NCBI RefSeq assembly: GCF_001423745.1
Contig: NZ_LMPC01000027.1
Span: 114,039 to 178,038 of the forward strand
Length of the DNA: 64,000 nt
DNA from: Arthrobacter sp. Leaf337
GTDB lineage: Bacteria > Actinomycetota > Actinomycetes > Actinomycetales > Micrococcaceae
Reading direction: 5' to 3'
Positions 1 through 7,745 of the stretch are shown piece after piece (position 1 is the stretch's first letter; each line of letters begins with the position of its first letter). Below the pieces are notes generated by a model. The model did no database searches and had not been told where the DNA came from. It saw only the letters and a list, made by a program, of their open reading frames with translations. Both the position numbers and the translations under genes were made by a program.

Positions 1-2
1 TG

Positions 3-344
3 GCCTCCCAGAGCTTGAAGCAGGCCACGTGGGCACCGACGACCATCCTCTCCGGGGACGTCGCCGCACAGGTCGCCGAATTGAAGCGGCAGCCCGGACG
101 GGAGCTGCAGATCCACGGGAGTTCCAGACTGGCGCAGTCCCTGCTGGCCGCCGGGCTGATTGACGAGGTGAGGCTGGTGATCGCCCCGGTGGTGGTGGGG
201 AACGGGCGGCGGCTGTTTCCGGTGGGAGGCGCCCCGGCGGGCCTGCGCCTGGTCAGCAGCAGTACGACGCCGGGCGGACTCGCCATTCTTGTCTATGAGT
301 CGGCAGGGCCTCCGGAGTACGGGACGTACGAGGCCGGCGCCTAG
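3..344 (+). CDS. Dihydrofolate reductase family protein (RibD C-terminal domain), 5' truncated
   Basis: The reading frame is open from base 3, so the gene begins upstream of the window and only the C-terminal 113 residues are visible. They contain the RibD-C/DHFR-like signature: a GSSRLAQSLL helix, then GLIDEVRLVIAPVVVGNGRRLF and a closing hydrophobic strand. Members of this family reduce pyrimidine or dihydrofolate-like substrates with NADPH, but many are of unknown function in actinobacteria. No ribosome binding site can be judged because the true start is missing. The family call is firm; the substrate cannot be inferred. Confidence 0.8.
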   Translation, partial: ASQSLKQATWAPTTILSGDVAAQVAELKRQPGRELQIHGSSRLAQSLLAAGLIDEVRLVIAPVVVGNGRRLFPVGGAPAGLRLVSSSTTPGGLAILVYESAGPPEYGTYEAGA

Positions 345-362
345 ATCCAGGCAGCTGGCGCG

Positions 363-926
363 TCAGCTGCCTGCTTTCCGTGCTGTCCATTCGTCGCGCA
401 GCATGGCGTAGACAACTTCCGTGGCCCACACGCCCTTGTACCGCCACTTGTCCACGTGCTTGCCCTCCAAGCGCATGCCCAGCCGCTCGCAGATCGAAGC
501 CGACGCCGTGTTCAGCGCGTCCAGTTTGGCGTCGATCCGGTGGAAGTCCAGGCCCTCGAACCCTAGCTTCAGCATCGCCTCCGCAGCTTCGGTGGCGTAG
601 CCCTTGCCGCGCGCTCCCGGGGCCAGGCTCCAGCCCACCTCCGCCTGGCCGAGGCCCGGCAGCCATTTCAGCACCACTTCGCCGATCAAGCCCGGAGAAT
701 CCGCGGCCTCAATGGCCAGTGCCACCCAGTCGCCTTCCTTTTTGAAAACAAAGTTGGCGTAGTTGCCCACCCGTTCCATGCACTGCGTGTAGCTCTTGGC
801 TTCGCCCGGCAGGAACCGCGCGGTTGCGGGCAGCGAGTGGTAGGCGTAGAAGGCGTCGAGGTCGGCGGCCTCGAAACGGCGGAGGACCAGGCGGTCGGTG
901 CGGATGGGCAGTCTGATGTCCGGCAT
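363..926 (-). CDS. GNAT N-acetyltransferase (RimJ/RimL type)
   Basis: A 187-residue GNAT-fold acetyltransferase that would move an acetyl group from acetyl-CoA to an amine or a protein N-terminus. The N-terminus IRTDRLVLRRF is typical of the RimJ/RimL branch, and the CoA pyrophosphate-binding loop GARGKGYATEA lies near residues 104-114, followed by the N-A-S helix. The ATG at 926 has no Shine-Dalgarno sequence but lies exactly six bases after a TACGCT -10 box, so the mRNA is probably leaderless. It converges with the upstream reductase gene and diverges from the regulator gene at 1016. Substrate unknown. Confidence 0.85.
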   Translation of the reverse strand: MPDIRLPIRTDRLVLRRFEAADLDAFYAYHSLPATARFLPGEAKSYTQCMERVGNYANFVFKKEGDWVALAIEAADSPGLIGEVVLKWLPGLGQAEVGWSLAPGARGKGYATEAAEAMLKLGFEGLDFHRIDAKLDALNTASASICERLGMRLEGKHVDKWRYKGVWATEVVYAMLRDEWTARKAGS

Positions 927-932
927 GGTTTG

Positions 933-938
933 AGCGTA
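933..938 (-). promoter_or_regulatory. -10 box of leaderless GNAT gene
   Basis: On the minus strand TACGCT is followed by six bases and then the ATG at 926. This matches TANNNT placed so that transcription would begin at the start codon. Confidence 0.5.
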
Positions 939-964
939 CCCTCCGCCGCTTCAGCACACTGGGG

Positions 965-979
965 GTGTCCGATAGACAC
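965..979. promoter_or_regulatory. Inverted repeat between divergent GNAT and MmyB-type genes
   Basis: GTGTC-CGATA-GACAC is a perfect 5-bp inverted repeat with a 5-bp spacer. It lies 36 bp before the GTG start of the MmyB-type regulator and overlaps its likely -35 region, so an operator for autoregulation is plausible. This is inference from position and symmetry only. Confidence 0.4.
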
Positions 980-1002
980 TGCCACCGGGCGGGCGGCCTG
1001 CG

Positions 1003-1008
1003 TAGCGT
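1003..1008 (+). promoter_or_regulatory. -10 box of leaderless MmyB-type regulator
   Basis: TAGCGT is followed by seven bases and the GTG at 1016. The second MmyB-type gene in the window has the identical TAGCGT hexamer six bases before its GTG, which supports both start choices. Confidence 0.5.
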
Positions 1009-1015
1009 TGTGGAT

Positions 1016-1954
1016 GTGGACAGAAAAGACGAAATCCGTGAGTTCCTGATGTCGCGTCGCGCGAAGATCAGCCCGGAGCAGGCCGGCATCCCGAACTACG
1101 GGGAGCTGCGGCGGGTGCCGGGCCTCCGCCGTGAGGAAGTGGCGCAGCTCGCCGGGGTAAGCACGGACTACTACACGCGGCTGGAACGCGGCAGCCTCCG
1201 CGGCGTCTCTGACTCGGTGCTTGAGGCCGTGGCCTCCGCTCTTCAACTGGACGACGCCGAGCGGACTCACCTGATGGATCTGGCGCGGACTGCCAACTCT
1301 CCCTCGCGGGTGGAGTCGCGCAAGGCACCCCGCCGGCCCACGCAGCAGCGGGTCCGTCCCGGCGTGCTGCGCCTGCTGGACGGTATGACCGGAGTGGTGG
1401 CCATTGTGCAGAACGGCCGGTCCGACGTGCTGGCAGCCAACCTGCTGGGCCGCGCGCTGTACTCGGAGGTGTTCGACTCCCCCGCATCATCCGGTCCGGA
1501 CACTCCCGGCCGGCTGCCGAACCAGGCGCGCTACCTCTTCCTCGATCCGCGCGCAGCTGACCTGTACCCAGATTGGCGGGCGATCGCGGCCACCACAGTC
1601 GCGATGCTCCGGCTGGAAACGGGGCGGAACCCCCACGACCGGGCGCTGAACGAGCTGGTCGGTGAGCTGACCACCCGCAGCGGACTGTTCGCCGCGTTGT
1701 GGGCAGGGCACGACGTGCGGATCCACACCACCGGAACCAAGCGCTTCCACCACCCGGTGGCCGGGGACCTGTCCCTGCAGTTCGAAACCCTGCACCTCCC
1801 CGGCGACGAGGGACAGACCCTGTTCACCTTCACCGCGGAGCCGGGCTCCGCCTCCGAAAACGCGCTGGCATTCCTCGCCAGCTGGGCGGCACCGCCCGCC
1901 GACACAACCACCAAACCCGAAACATCCACACGGAAAGACAGCACAACACAATGA
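1016..1954 (+). CDS. Helix-turn-helix transcriptional regulator, MmyB-like
   Basis: A 312-residue regulator. An N-terminal XRE-type helix-turn-helix (RRVPGLRREEVAQLAGVSTDYYTRLERG) is followed by the MmyB-like ligand-binding domain with its conserved DPRAADLYPDWRAIAATTVAMLR and HHPVAGDLSLQFETL segments. The GTG at 1016 gives the same N-terminal length as the paralogue at 6662-7612 and fits a leaderless promoter. Its TGA stop overlaps the ATG of the following short-chain dehydrogenase (ATGA), so the two are translationally coupled. Regulators of this type usually control an adjacent dehydrogenase or transporter. Ligand unknown. Confidence 0.88.
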   Translation: MDRKDEIREFLMSRRAKISPEQAGIPNYGELRRVPGLRREEVAQLAGVSTDYYTRLERGSLRGVSDSVLEAVASALQLDDAERTHLMDLARTANSPSRVESRKAPRRPTQQRVRPGVLRLLDGMTGVVAIVQNGRSDVLAANLLGRALYSEVFDSPASSGPDTPGRLPNQARYLFLDPRAADLYPDWRAIAATTVAMLRLETGRNPHDRALNELVGELTTRSGLFAALWAGHDVRIHTTGTKRFHHPVAGDLSLQFETLHLPGDEGQTLFTFTAEPGSASENALAFLASWAAPPADTTTKPETSTRKDSTTQ

Positions 1955-2838
1955 CTGAACAGCACGACACCACCACCGCGAACACCACCGCCGGGAACAG
2001 CACCGCCGGGAAAAAGGTCTGGTTCATCACCGGCGCCGGCCGCGGCATGGGCACCGACATCGCAAAGGCGGCGCTAGCTGCCGGCCACGCCGTGGTCGCC
2101 ACCGGCCGCAACCCCGAAAAGGTCACCCAGGCCGTTGGCGAAAACGTGCATCTGCTGGCCGTCAAGCTCGACGTCACCGACCCCGCCGACGCCGTGGCCG
2201 CCATCCAGGCAGCAGTGGACCACTTCGGCCGGATCGACGTCCTTGTGAACAACGCCGGCAACTTCTACGCCGGGTTCTTCGAGGAAATCACCCCGAAGGA
2301 CTTCCGGGCACAGATCGAAACCACCATGTTCGGGCCCATGAACGTCACCCGCGCGGCCCTGCCGGTGATGCGGGCGCAGCGCTCGGGCCTGGTGGTCACC
2401 ATCTCGTCGACGGCAGGCATCGCGGGCGGGGAGTTCCTGTCCGCATACGCTGCCTCGAAGTTCGGCGTCGAGGGCTGGGCGGAGTCCCTGGCGCCTGAGG
2501 TGGCCCCGTTCGGCATCCGCACCATGATCGTGGAACCCGGGTTCTTCCGCACCGAACTGCTCACCCCGGAATCGACAAGCTACGCCGAATCCACCATTGG
2601 GGACTACGCCGAGCGCACCGAACAGACCGTGGCCGCGTGGAAGGGCATGAACGGGCTGCAGGGCGGCGATCCGGCCAAGCTCGCCGACGCCCTCATCCAA
2701 CTGGCCGAACAGGATGAACCGCCGCTGCGCTTCGCGGCCGGAGCCGACGCCGTCGGCGTGTTCGAGGCCCGGGCCAAGGCTCTCCAGGACCAGGCCGACG
2801 CCCACCGCGAACTGTCCAGCAACCTCGCCCACGCGTAG
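1951..2838 (+). CDS. Short-chain dehydrogenase/reductase (SDR), classical type
   Basis: A 295-residue NAD(P)-dependent oxidoreductase. The cofactor motif TGAGRGMG is at residues 27-34, then NNAG, and the catalytic Ser of TISST with YAASK (Tyr-x3-Lys). The ATG at 1951 overlaps the stop of the preceding regulator by four bases, so the pair forms a regulator-enzyme operon. The Thr/Ala/Asn-rich first 20 residues are unlike the usual short SDR N-terminus; the true start may be later, but coupling favours this ATG. Substrate cannot be assigned. Two perfect 20-bp direct repeats follow the stop codon. Confidence 0.87.
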   Translation: MTEQHDTTTANTTAGNSTAGKKVWFITGAGRGMGTDIAKAALAAGHAVVATGRNPEKVTQAVGENVHLLAVKLDVTDPADAVAAIQAAVDHFGRIDVLVNNAGNFYAGFFEEITPKDFRAQIETTMFGPMNVTRAALPVMRAQRSGLVVTISSTAGIAGGEFLSAYAASKFGVEGWAESLAPEVAPFGIRTMIVEPGFFRTELLTPESTSYAESTIGDYAERTEQTVAAWKGMNGLQGGDPAKLADALIQLAEQDEPPLRFAAGADAVGVFEARAKALQDQADAHRELSSNLAHA

Positions 2839-2858
2839 GAAGTGAGAGAGCGTCCCGG
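2839..2858 (+). repeat. Dispersed repeat, GTGAGAGAGCGTC family, copy 1
   Basis: A 20-bp unit GAAGTGAGAGAGCGTCCCGG begins directly after the SDR stop codon. An identical copy starts 32 bp later at 2871, and further copies of the core lie downstream of paaZ near 14.9 kb. Confidence 0.75.
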
Positions 2859-2870
2859 GAAAGGCAACCA

Positions 2871-2890
2871 GAAGTGAGAGAGCGTCCCGG
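2871..2890 (+). repeat. Dispersed repeat, GTGAGAGAGCGTC family, copy 2
   Basis: Identical to the 20-bp unit at 2839-2858 and separated from it by 12 bp. It abuts the 3' end of ackA on the other strand. Confidence 0.75.
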
Positions 2891-4051
2891 TTAGGAAGCG
2901 GAATGCACGACGGCGGCGGTCGCCTCCGCGATGGCGCGCTCCTCGTCGGTGGGAACCACCAGGACGGGGATCAGCGACTCTGGCGTGGAAATCACGCGGG
3001 GTTCCTTGGACCGCTCACTGTTCAGCCCGGCGTCGAGCTCTATGCCCAGCGCCCCCAGCTTGTCCCCCACCAGCGTGCGGAACTGGTGTGAGTTCTCGCC
3101 GATGCCGGCGGTGAACACCAGCGCCTTCGCCCCGCCGACGGCCACGTGGTAGCCGCCGATGTACTTGGCCAGCCGGTAGGACGCGACGGCGAGCGCCGTG
3201 GCCGCGCGGGCATCGCCGGCTTCGGAGGCCTCCACCACGGAACGCATGTCGTTGTTTCCTGCGAGGCCCTTGAGCCCGGATTCGCGGTTGAGCAGGGAGT
3301 CGATGTCCTCCGTGGACCAGCCGGCCCGGCCCAGGAACACGAGGATGGACGGGTCCAGGTCGCCCGAGCGTGTGCCCATCACCAGGCCCTCCAGCGGGGT
3401 GAAGCCCATGGAGGTGTCCACGGACTTGCCGCCGCGGATGGCCGTGACGGAGGCGCCGTTCCCCAGGTGGGCGATGATGCCGTCGAACTCTTCCACCGGA
3501 AGGTCCAGCAGCGCTGCCGCCTGGTGCGAGACATACTCGTGCGAGGTGCCGTGGAAGCCGTAGCGGCGGATTCCGTGGTTGGTGTACAACGAGTCCGGCA
3601 CCGCGTAGCGCCATGCGAGCTCGGGCAGGGTGCGGTGGAAGGCGGTGTCGAACACGGCAACCTGCGGCATGTCCGGCCACTTCTTGGCGATGGCGCGGAT
3701 GCCCAGGACGTTGGCCGGGTTGTGGAGCGGGGCCAGCGGGTTGAGCCGCTCGATGGCGCGGGTGATCTCGTTGTCGATCAGCACCGGCTCGCCGAACCGC
3801 TCACCGCCGTGCACCACGCGGTGGCCGACGGCGTCCAGCTTCCGGTCCCCCAGCACCTCGTGGATGGCGGCGTCCACCTGCTCCAGCGCCTCGGCATGGT
3901 CGCGCGGGCCCTCGATCTCGCCGTCGCCTTCACCGCCGTTGCCCATGCCGATCTTTTCGATCAGCCCCTCGGTCAGGACACTGTGGGATGCCACGTCCCG
4001 CACCTGGTACTTGAGCGAGGACGAACCGGAGTTGATGACGAGGACGAGCAC
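2891..4051 (-). CDS. ackA: Acetate kinase
   Basis: Acetate kinase, 386 residues, interconverts acetyl phosphate plus ADP with acetate plus ATP in the cytoplasm. It starts with the phosphate-binding strand VLVLVINSGSSSLKYQV and carries the ASKHA-family segments GFHGTSHEYVS, HLGNGASVTAI, TPLEGLVMGTRSGDLDP and FTAGIGENS. The GTG at 4051 is chosen because AGGAGG (4056-4061) lies four bases upstream and the protein then begins exactly at the family N-terminus. Pta, its pathway partner, is upstream on the same strand, separated by a small opposite-strand gene. Confidence 0.96.
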   Translation of the reverse strand: MLVLVINSGSSSLKYQVRDVASHSVLTEGLIEKIGMGNGGEGDGEIEGPRDHAEALEQVDAAIHEVLGDRKLDAVGHRVVHGGERFGEPVLIDNEITRAIERLNPLAPLHNPANVLGIRAIAKKWPDMPQVAVFDTAFHRTLPELAWRYAVPDSLYTNHGIRRYGFHGTSHEYVSHQAAALLDLPVEEFDGIIAHLGNGASVTAIRGGKSVDTSMGFTPLEGLVMGTRSGDLDPSILVFLGRAGWSTEDIDSLLNRESGLKGLAGNNDMRSVVEASEAGDARAATALAVASYRLAKYIGGYHVAVGGAKALVFTAGIGENSHQFRTLVGDKLGALGIELDAGLNSERSKEPRVISTPESLIPVLVVPTDEERAIAEATAAVVHSAS

Positions 4052-4131
4052 TGGGCCTCCTAAGCCGTAGCTGCTGCGGTGGTCGGTGGAAGTTCGATCG
4101 TAGCGCCATTGCGTCAGCCGCGGCGGGCGCT

Positions 4132-4137
4132 TAGAGT
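4132..4137 (+). promoter_or_regulatory. -10 box (TAGAGT) for small acidic protein gene
   Basis: TAGAGT lies 37 bp before the ATG at 4175, with GGAGGG (4162-4167) between them. This fits a short-leader transcript with a normal ribosome binding site. Confidence 0.35.
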
Positions 4138-4174
4138 CGGCGGACCAATGGGACAACGCACGGAGGGCTTTTCC

Positions 4175-4465
4175 ATGACTGACAGCACCACCCAGCCGGA
4201 CAGCACCGGGGACAGCACCGCACCGGAGAGCGCGGGACCTGCGGGCAACGCGCCGGACACCGGGTCAAAAAAGAAGGATCCCACGGGCATTGAGGGCGCG
4301 AACCCGGCCCTGGACGATACAGGGAACGTCAAGGCCGCCGAGGTGGGCGAGTCCCCCGAGCCGCCCGAGAACGTGGAGGACCTGGACCTCACCCCCGCCG
4401 GCTTGGCCGATGAGCTGGCCAAGCCGGAAGACCCGGACAGCCCGGCCGAGCCGGAAAACAGCTGA
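4175..4465 (+). CDS. Small acidic, low-complexity hypothetical protein
   Basis: A 96-residue protein rich in Asp, Glu, Ser, Thr, Pro and Gly, with no signal peptide or membrane segment. It is very probably disordered: a Ser/Thr-rich start, a basic KKKDPTG patch near residue 35, then an acidic tail. The ATG at 4175 is preceded by GGAGGG at seven bases. It is oriented against ackA and pta and sits between them, so it has its own promoter. I do not recognise a family and infer no function. Confidence 0.65.
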   Translation: MTDSTTQPDSTGDSTAPESAGPAGNAPDTGSKKKDPTGIEGANPALDDTGNVKAAEVGESPEPPENVEDLDLTPAGLADELAKPEDPDSPAEPENS

Positions 4466-4495
4466 CCGGAGAACAGCTGACCGGACAACAGCTAG

Positions 4496-6607
4496 CTACG
4501 CGTGCGCGGCCGCGGCTGCCGGTTCGGCGGCCGGTTCCACTGACTGCGCCTGCACGGCCGTGATGGCCACCGTGTTCACGATGTCCTCCACGGTGCAGCC
4601 GCGGGAGAGGTCGTTCACCGGCTTGCGGAGCCCCTGCAGGACGGGCCCGACGGCGACCGCCCCCGAGGACTGCTGCACCGCCTTGTAGGTGTTGTTGCCG
4701 GTGTTGAGGTCCGGGAAGATGAACACGGTGGCCTGCCCGGCGACGGACGAGCCCGGCATCTTGGACTGCGCGATCGCGGCGTCCACGGCGGCGTCGTACT
4801 GGATGGGGCCTTCGACGGCGAGGTCCGGGCGGCGTGCCTTCACCACTTCGGTGGCCTGCCGGACTTTGTCCACCGCCTCCCCGGTCCCCGATCCGCCGGT
4901 GGAGTAGGACAGCATGGCCACGCGCGGTTCCACGCCGAACTGCGTGGCGGTCTCCGCTGAGGCCAGCGCGATGTCCGCCAGCTGTTCGGCGTTCGGATCC
5001 GGGTTGACGGCACAGTCGCCGTACACCAGCACCCGGTCCGGCATCAGCATCAGGAACACCGAGGAGACGATCTTCACGCCGTCGCGGGTCTTCACGAACT
5101 CGAGCGCCGGGCGGATGGTGTGGGCGGTGGTGTGCGCGGCGCCGGACACCATGCCGTCCACCACGCCCAGCTGGACCATCATGGTGCCGAAGTAGCTGCC
5201 GTCCAGCATGACCTCCAGTGCCCGGGCCAGGTCCACGCCCTTGTGCGCACGCAGCTCCGCGTACTTCTCGGCGAACTGCTGGCGCAGCTCGGACGTGGCG
5301 GGATCCACGATCTTCATGCCCGACAGGTCGATGCCCTGCGTGGAAGCCAGTTCGCGGACGTCCGACTCGTTGCCCAGGATGGTGAGGTCGCAGACGTCCC
5401 GCCGGTGCAGGATTTCCGCGGCGCGCAGGATCCGCACGTCGTTCCCCTCGGGCAGCACGATGTGCCGGCGCTGCAGCCGTGCCCGTTCGATCAGGTCGTG
5501 CAGGAACCGCAGCGGCGTCATCCGCTCCAGCCGCGGCAGGTGCAGGCGCTCCACCAGCTCGGCCTCGTCCACCCGTTTGGCCCACAGCCCGACGGCGGAG
5601 GCCACCTTGCGGCGGTGCCCGGACCAGATTTCGCTGCGGACCTCGGAAACGCGCTTGGCGGTGGTGTAGGTATCGTCCGGGCTGGCGAACACGGGGAACG
5701 GCGCCTGAGCCAGCAGTGAGTAAATGTTGGGGTCCGGGGCCAGGCCGCCGGTGAGGATCAGCGCAGACGGCACCGGGAATTCGGGCGAGAACGACGACGC
5801 CAGGCACGCGACCATCACGTCCGCACGGTCACCCGGGACGATCACCAGGGCGCCGTCGTCGAGCACGTGCAAAAAGTTGGCCACACTCATGGCCGCCACC
5901 TTGATGGAGTGGACGTCGCGTTCCATGTCCTGCCGCCCGGCCACCTGGCGGATCCCCAGGGCCGTGGCCACCTCGCCGGTGGTGGGCCGGGCAATGTCCT
6001 CCAGCTCCGGGAAGACGTATACGGGCCTACCGGAAGCGCCGGGCTTCACGGCGGCAACGATTCCGTCCACGTCCTCCGGGTCGGCACGGTTCACCATGAT
6101 GGCCAGCAGGCTGCAGCGTTCCGCCGCCAGTTCCTTGCGGGCAACCTCGACGGCGTCAGCCGCCTCCGCGACGGTGCGCCCCTTAGCGCCCACCACGGCC
6201 ACGATCGAGGCGGCCAGGTTGTTGGCGAGGCGTGCGTTGAGGTCGAATTCGACGGCGGCATCCTGGCCGGTGAGGTCGGTGCCCTCCACGATCACCACAT
6301 CGCAGTGGCGGGACATGTCGGCGAAGATCTCCACGCAGCGGGCGTCAATCTCCGCCCGGTTTCCCTCCGCCAGCAGGGAGCGGACCTCGGCGAACGTCAG
6401 GCCGCCGCGGCAGCGGTCGTCGTCGAGGTCGAACCGGGCTTTCATCAGGGCCACCATGGGGTCCGAGGCGGCGTCAGCGCCGTGGACCACGGGTTTGAAG
6501 AAGCCGATGCGGTCCGCGTGCCGGTGCAGCGTGTCCGCAAGCCCCAGCGCTATCAGCGACTTACCGGATCCCGGTGTGGTCGCGCTGACGTAAATCCCCT
6601 TGGCCAT
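4496..6607 (-). CDS. pta: Phosphate acetyltransferase (long form)
   Basis: A 703-residue phosphotransacetylase converting acetyl-CoA plus phosphate to acetyl phosphate plus CoA. The N-terminus is the P-loop NTPase-like CobQ/BioD domain (TTPGSGKSLIALG near residues 10-22), the middle is a DRTGG domain, and the C-terminal half is the catalytic PTA_PTB domain (RARLQRRHIVLPEG, VVDGMVSGAAHTTAHTIRPAL, YSTGGSGTGEAVDKV). The length matches the long Pta form. With ackA it makes the acetate overflow/assimilation route. Confidence 0.96.
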   Translation of the reverse strand: MAKGIYVSATTPGSGKSLIALGLADTLHRHADRIGFFKPVVHGADAASDPMVALMKARFDLDDDRCRGGLTFAEVRSLLAEGNRAEIDARCVEIFADMSRHCDVVIVEGTDLTGQDAAVEFDLNARLANNLAASIVAVVGAKGRTVAEAADAVEVARKELAAERCSLLAIMVNRADPEDVDGIVAAVKPGASGRPVYVFPELEDIARPTTGEVATALGIRQVAGRQDMERDVHSIKVAAMSVANFLHVLDDGALVIVPGDRADVMVACLASSFSPEFPVPSALILTGGLAPDPNIYSLLAQAPFPVFASPDDTYTTAKRVSEVRSEIWSGHRRKVASAVGLWAKRVDEAELVERLHLPRLERMTPLRFLHDLIERARLQRRHIVLPEGNDVRILRAAEILHRRDVCDLTILGNESDVRELASTQGIDLSGMKIVDPATSELRQQFAEKYAELRAHKGVDLARALEVMLDGSYFGTMMVQLGVVDGMVSGAAHTTAHTIRPALEFVKTRDGVKIVSSVFLMLMPDRVLVYGDCAVNPDPNAEQLADIALASAETATQFGVEPRVAMLSYSTGGSGTGEAVDKVRQATEVVKARRPDLAVEGPIQYDAAVDAAIAQSKMPGSSVAGQATVFIFPDLNTGNNTYKAVQQSSGAVAVGPVLQGLRKPVNDLSRGCTVEDIVNTVAITAVQAQSVEPAAEPAAAAAHA

Positions 6608-6661
6608 GATCCGCCCTTAGGTAGTGACGTGGTGGTGCTCCGTCCCTCCATACTTCCACGG

Positions 6662-7612
6662 TCAGGACCGCTGGACATCCCTGCTCTGGGGTTGCGGCTC
6701 GGAGGCCGTGCGGACCGGCGCCCCGGGCTGCCCCTGGGCCGGCCCGACGGCGAGCTCACGGATGTGTTCGGTGGCGGCCCAGCTGGCCAGCAGCCGCAGC
6801 CGTTCATCCGACGGCGATCCCGGCACGGCCGGGTAGACGGTCAGCCTGAAACCGGGGTCCTCGGCGAGATCCATGGCTTCGTACGTGAGCTCGAGCTCCC
6901 CCACCACCGGGTGGTGGAACATCTTGGTGCCGGCGTAGTGGCGGCGGACGTTGTGGGCTGCCCAGCGGGTGCGGAATTCTTCGCTGCGCGTGGACAGTTC
7001 CCCTACGAGGTCCGCCAGGCGTTTGTCGAAGGGGTTCTGGCCGCTGTAGGTCCGCAGAAGGGCCACGTTGGTGTTGGCGGCCAGATCCCAGTTGGGGTAG
7101 AAGTCCCGGGCTTTGGGATCAAGGAAGATGAACCGGGAGTGGTTGGCAGGCCGGGCGGGACTGCGGTACATCTCGGAGTACAGGGCATAGCCGAGCTGGT
7201 TGGCCGCCACAATGTCCATGTGCTGGTTGCCGATGAAGGCCGGCGCTGCCGTGATGGCGTCCAGCATGAACTGAAGGGGCGGGCGAACGGTCCCGCTCTG
7301 GAGGGGCCGCTGCTTGGTCCTGCTGGACGCGCTGGAGGCCCTGGCAAGGTTGTAAAGGTGGTCACGTTCCGCTTCGTCCAGCTTCAGGGCCCTGGCGATG
7401 GCGTCGAGGACACTTTCGGAAGTCCCGGACAGGTTCCCGCGCTCGAGCTTCGTGTAATAGTCCACACTGACCCCGGCGAGCATGGCGACTTCTTCGCGGC
7501 GCAGGCCGGGAACCCGGCGTCGTCCGCCAAAAAGCGTGAGTCCGGCCATTTCCGGAGAGATCTTGGCGCGCCTTGAGGCGAGGAACTCCCTCACCGCCAT
7601 CCTGTTATCCAC
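6662..7612 (-). CDS. Helix-turn-helix transcriptional regulator, MmyB-like (second copy)
   Basis: A 316-residue paralogue of the regulator at 1016-1954, with the same architecture: N-terminal REFLASRRAKISPE and RRVPGLRREEVAMLAGVSVDYYTKLERG helix-turn-helix, then the MmyB-like domain with FIFLDPKARDFYPNWDLAANTNVALLR and HHPVVGELELTYE. The GTG at 7612 lies six bases after TAGCGT, so the message is probably leaderless. It diverges from the damaged MFS gene at 7746 and probably regulates it. Confidence 0.88.
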   Translation of the reverse strand: MDNRMAVREFLASRRAKISPEMAGLTLFGGRRRVPGLRREEVAMLAGVSVDYYTKLERGNLSGTSESVLDAIARALKLDEAERDHLYNLARASSASSRTKQRPLQSGTVRPPLQFMLDAITAAPAFIGNQHMDIVAANQLGYALYSEMYRSPARPANHSRFIFLDPKARDFYPNWDLAANTNVALLRTYSGQNPFDKRLADLVGELSTRSEEFRTRWAAHNVRRHYAGTKMFHHPVVGELELTYEAMDLAEDPGFRLTVYPAVPGSPSDERLRLLASWAATEHIRELAVGPAQGQPGAPVRTASEPQPQSRDVQRS

Positions 7613-7618
7613 TCGTTC

Positions 7619-7624
7619 ACGCTA
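7619..7624 (-). promoter_or_regulatory. -10 box of leaderless MmyB-type regulator (second copy)
   Basis: Minus-strand TAGCGT, six bases, then GTG at 7612. The hexamer is identical to that of the first MmyB-type gene. Confidence 0.5.
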
Positions 7625-7745
7625 CACCGGGGCGGCGGGTCCTAGGGAGGTACTGCCAGAACCCGGATAAGGAGAGCCGTGGCTTGGAAGGGCGCGGCCG
7701 GGTTGAATGGAAAACCAAGCCCATCACCACTGGAACGGAGCCAGC

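Noticed and set aside
2839..2890. Possible CRISPR repeat-spacer unit
   Set aside because: Only two repeats with a 12-bp spacer, no cas genes, and cores dispersed elsewhere; an intergenic repeat is simpler.
5867..7576. Long plus-strand open frame over pta and the MmyB-type regulator (569 codons)
   Set aside because: GC-rich DNA yields long antisense frames. This one lacks family motifs and a ribosome binding site, and it overlaps two clear minus-strand genes.
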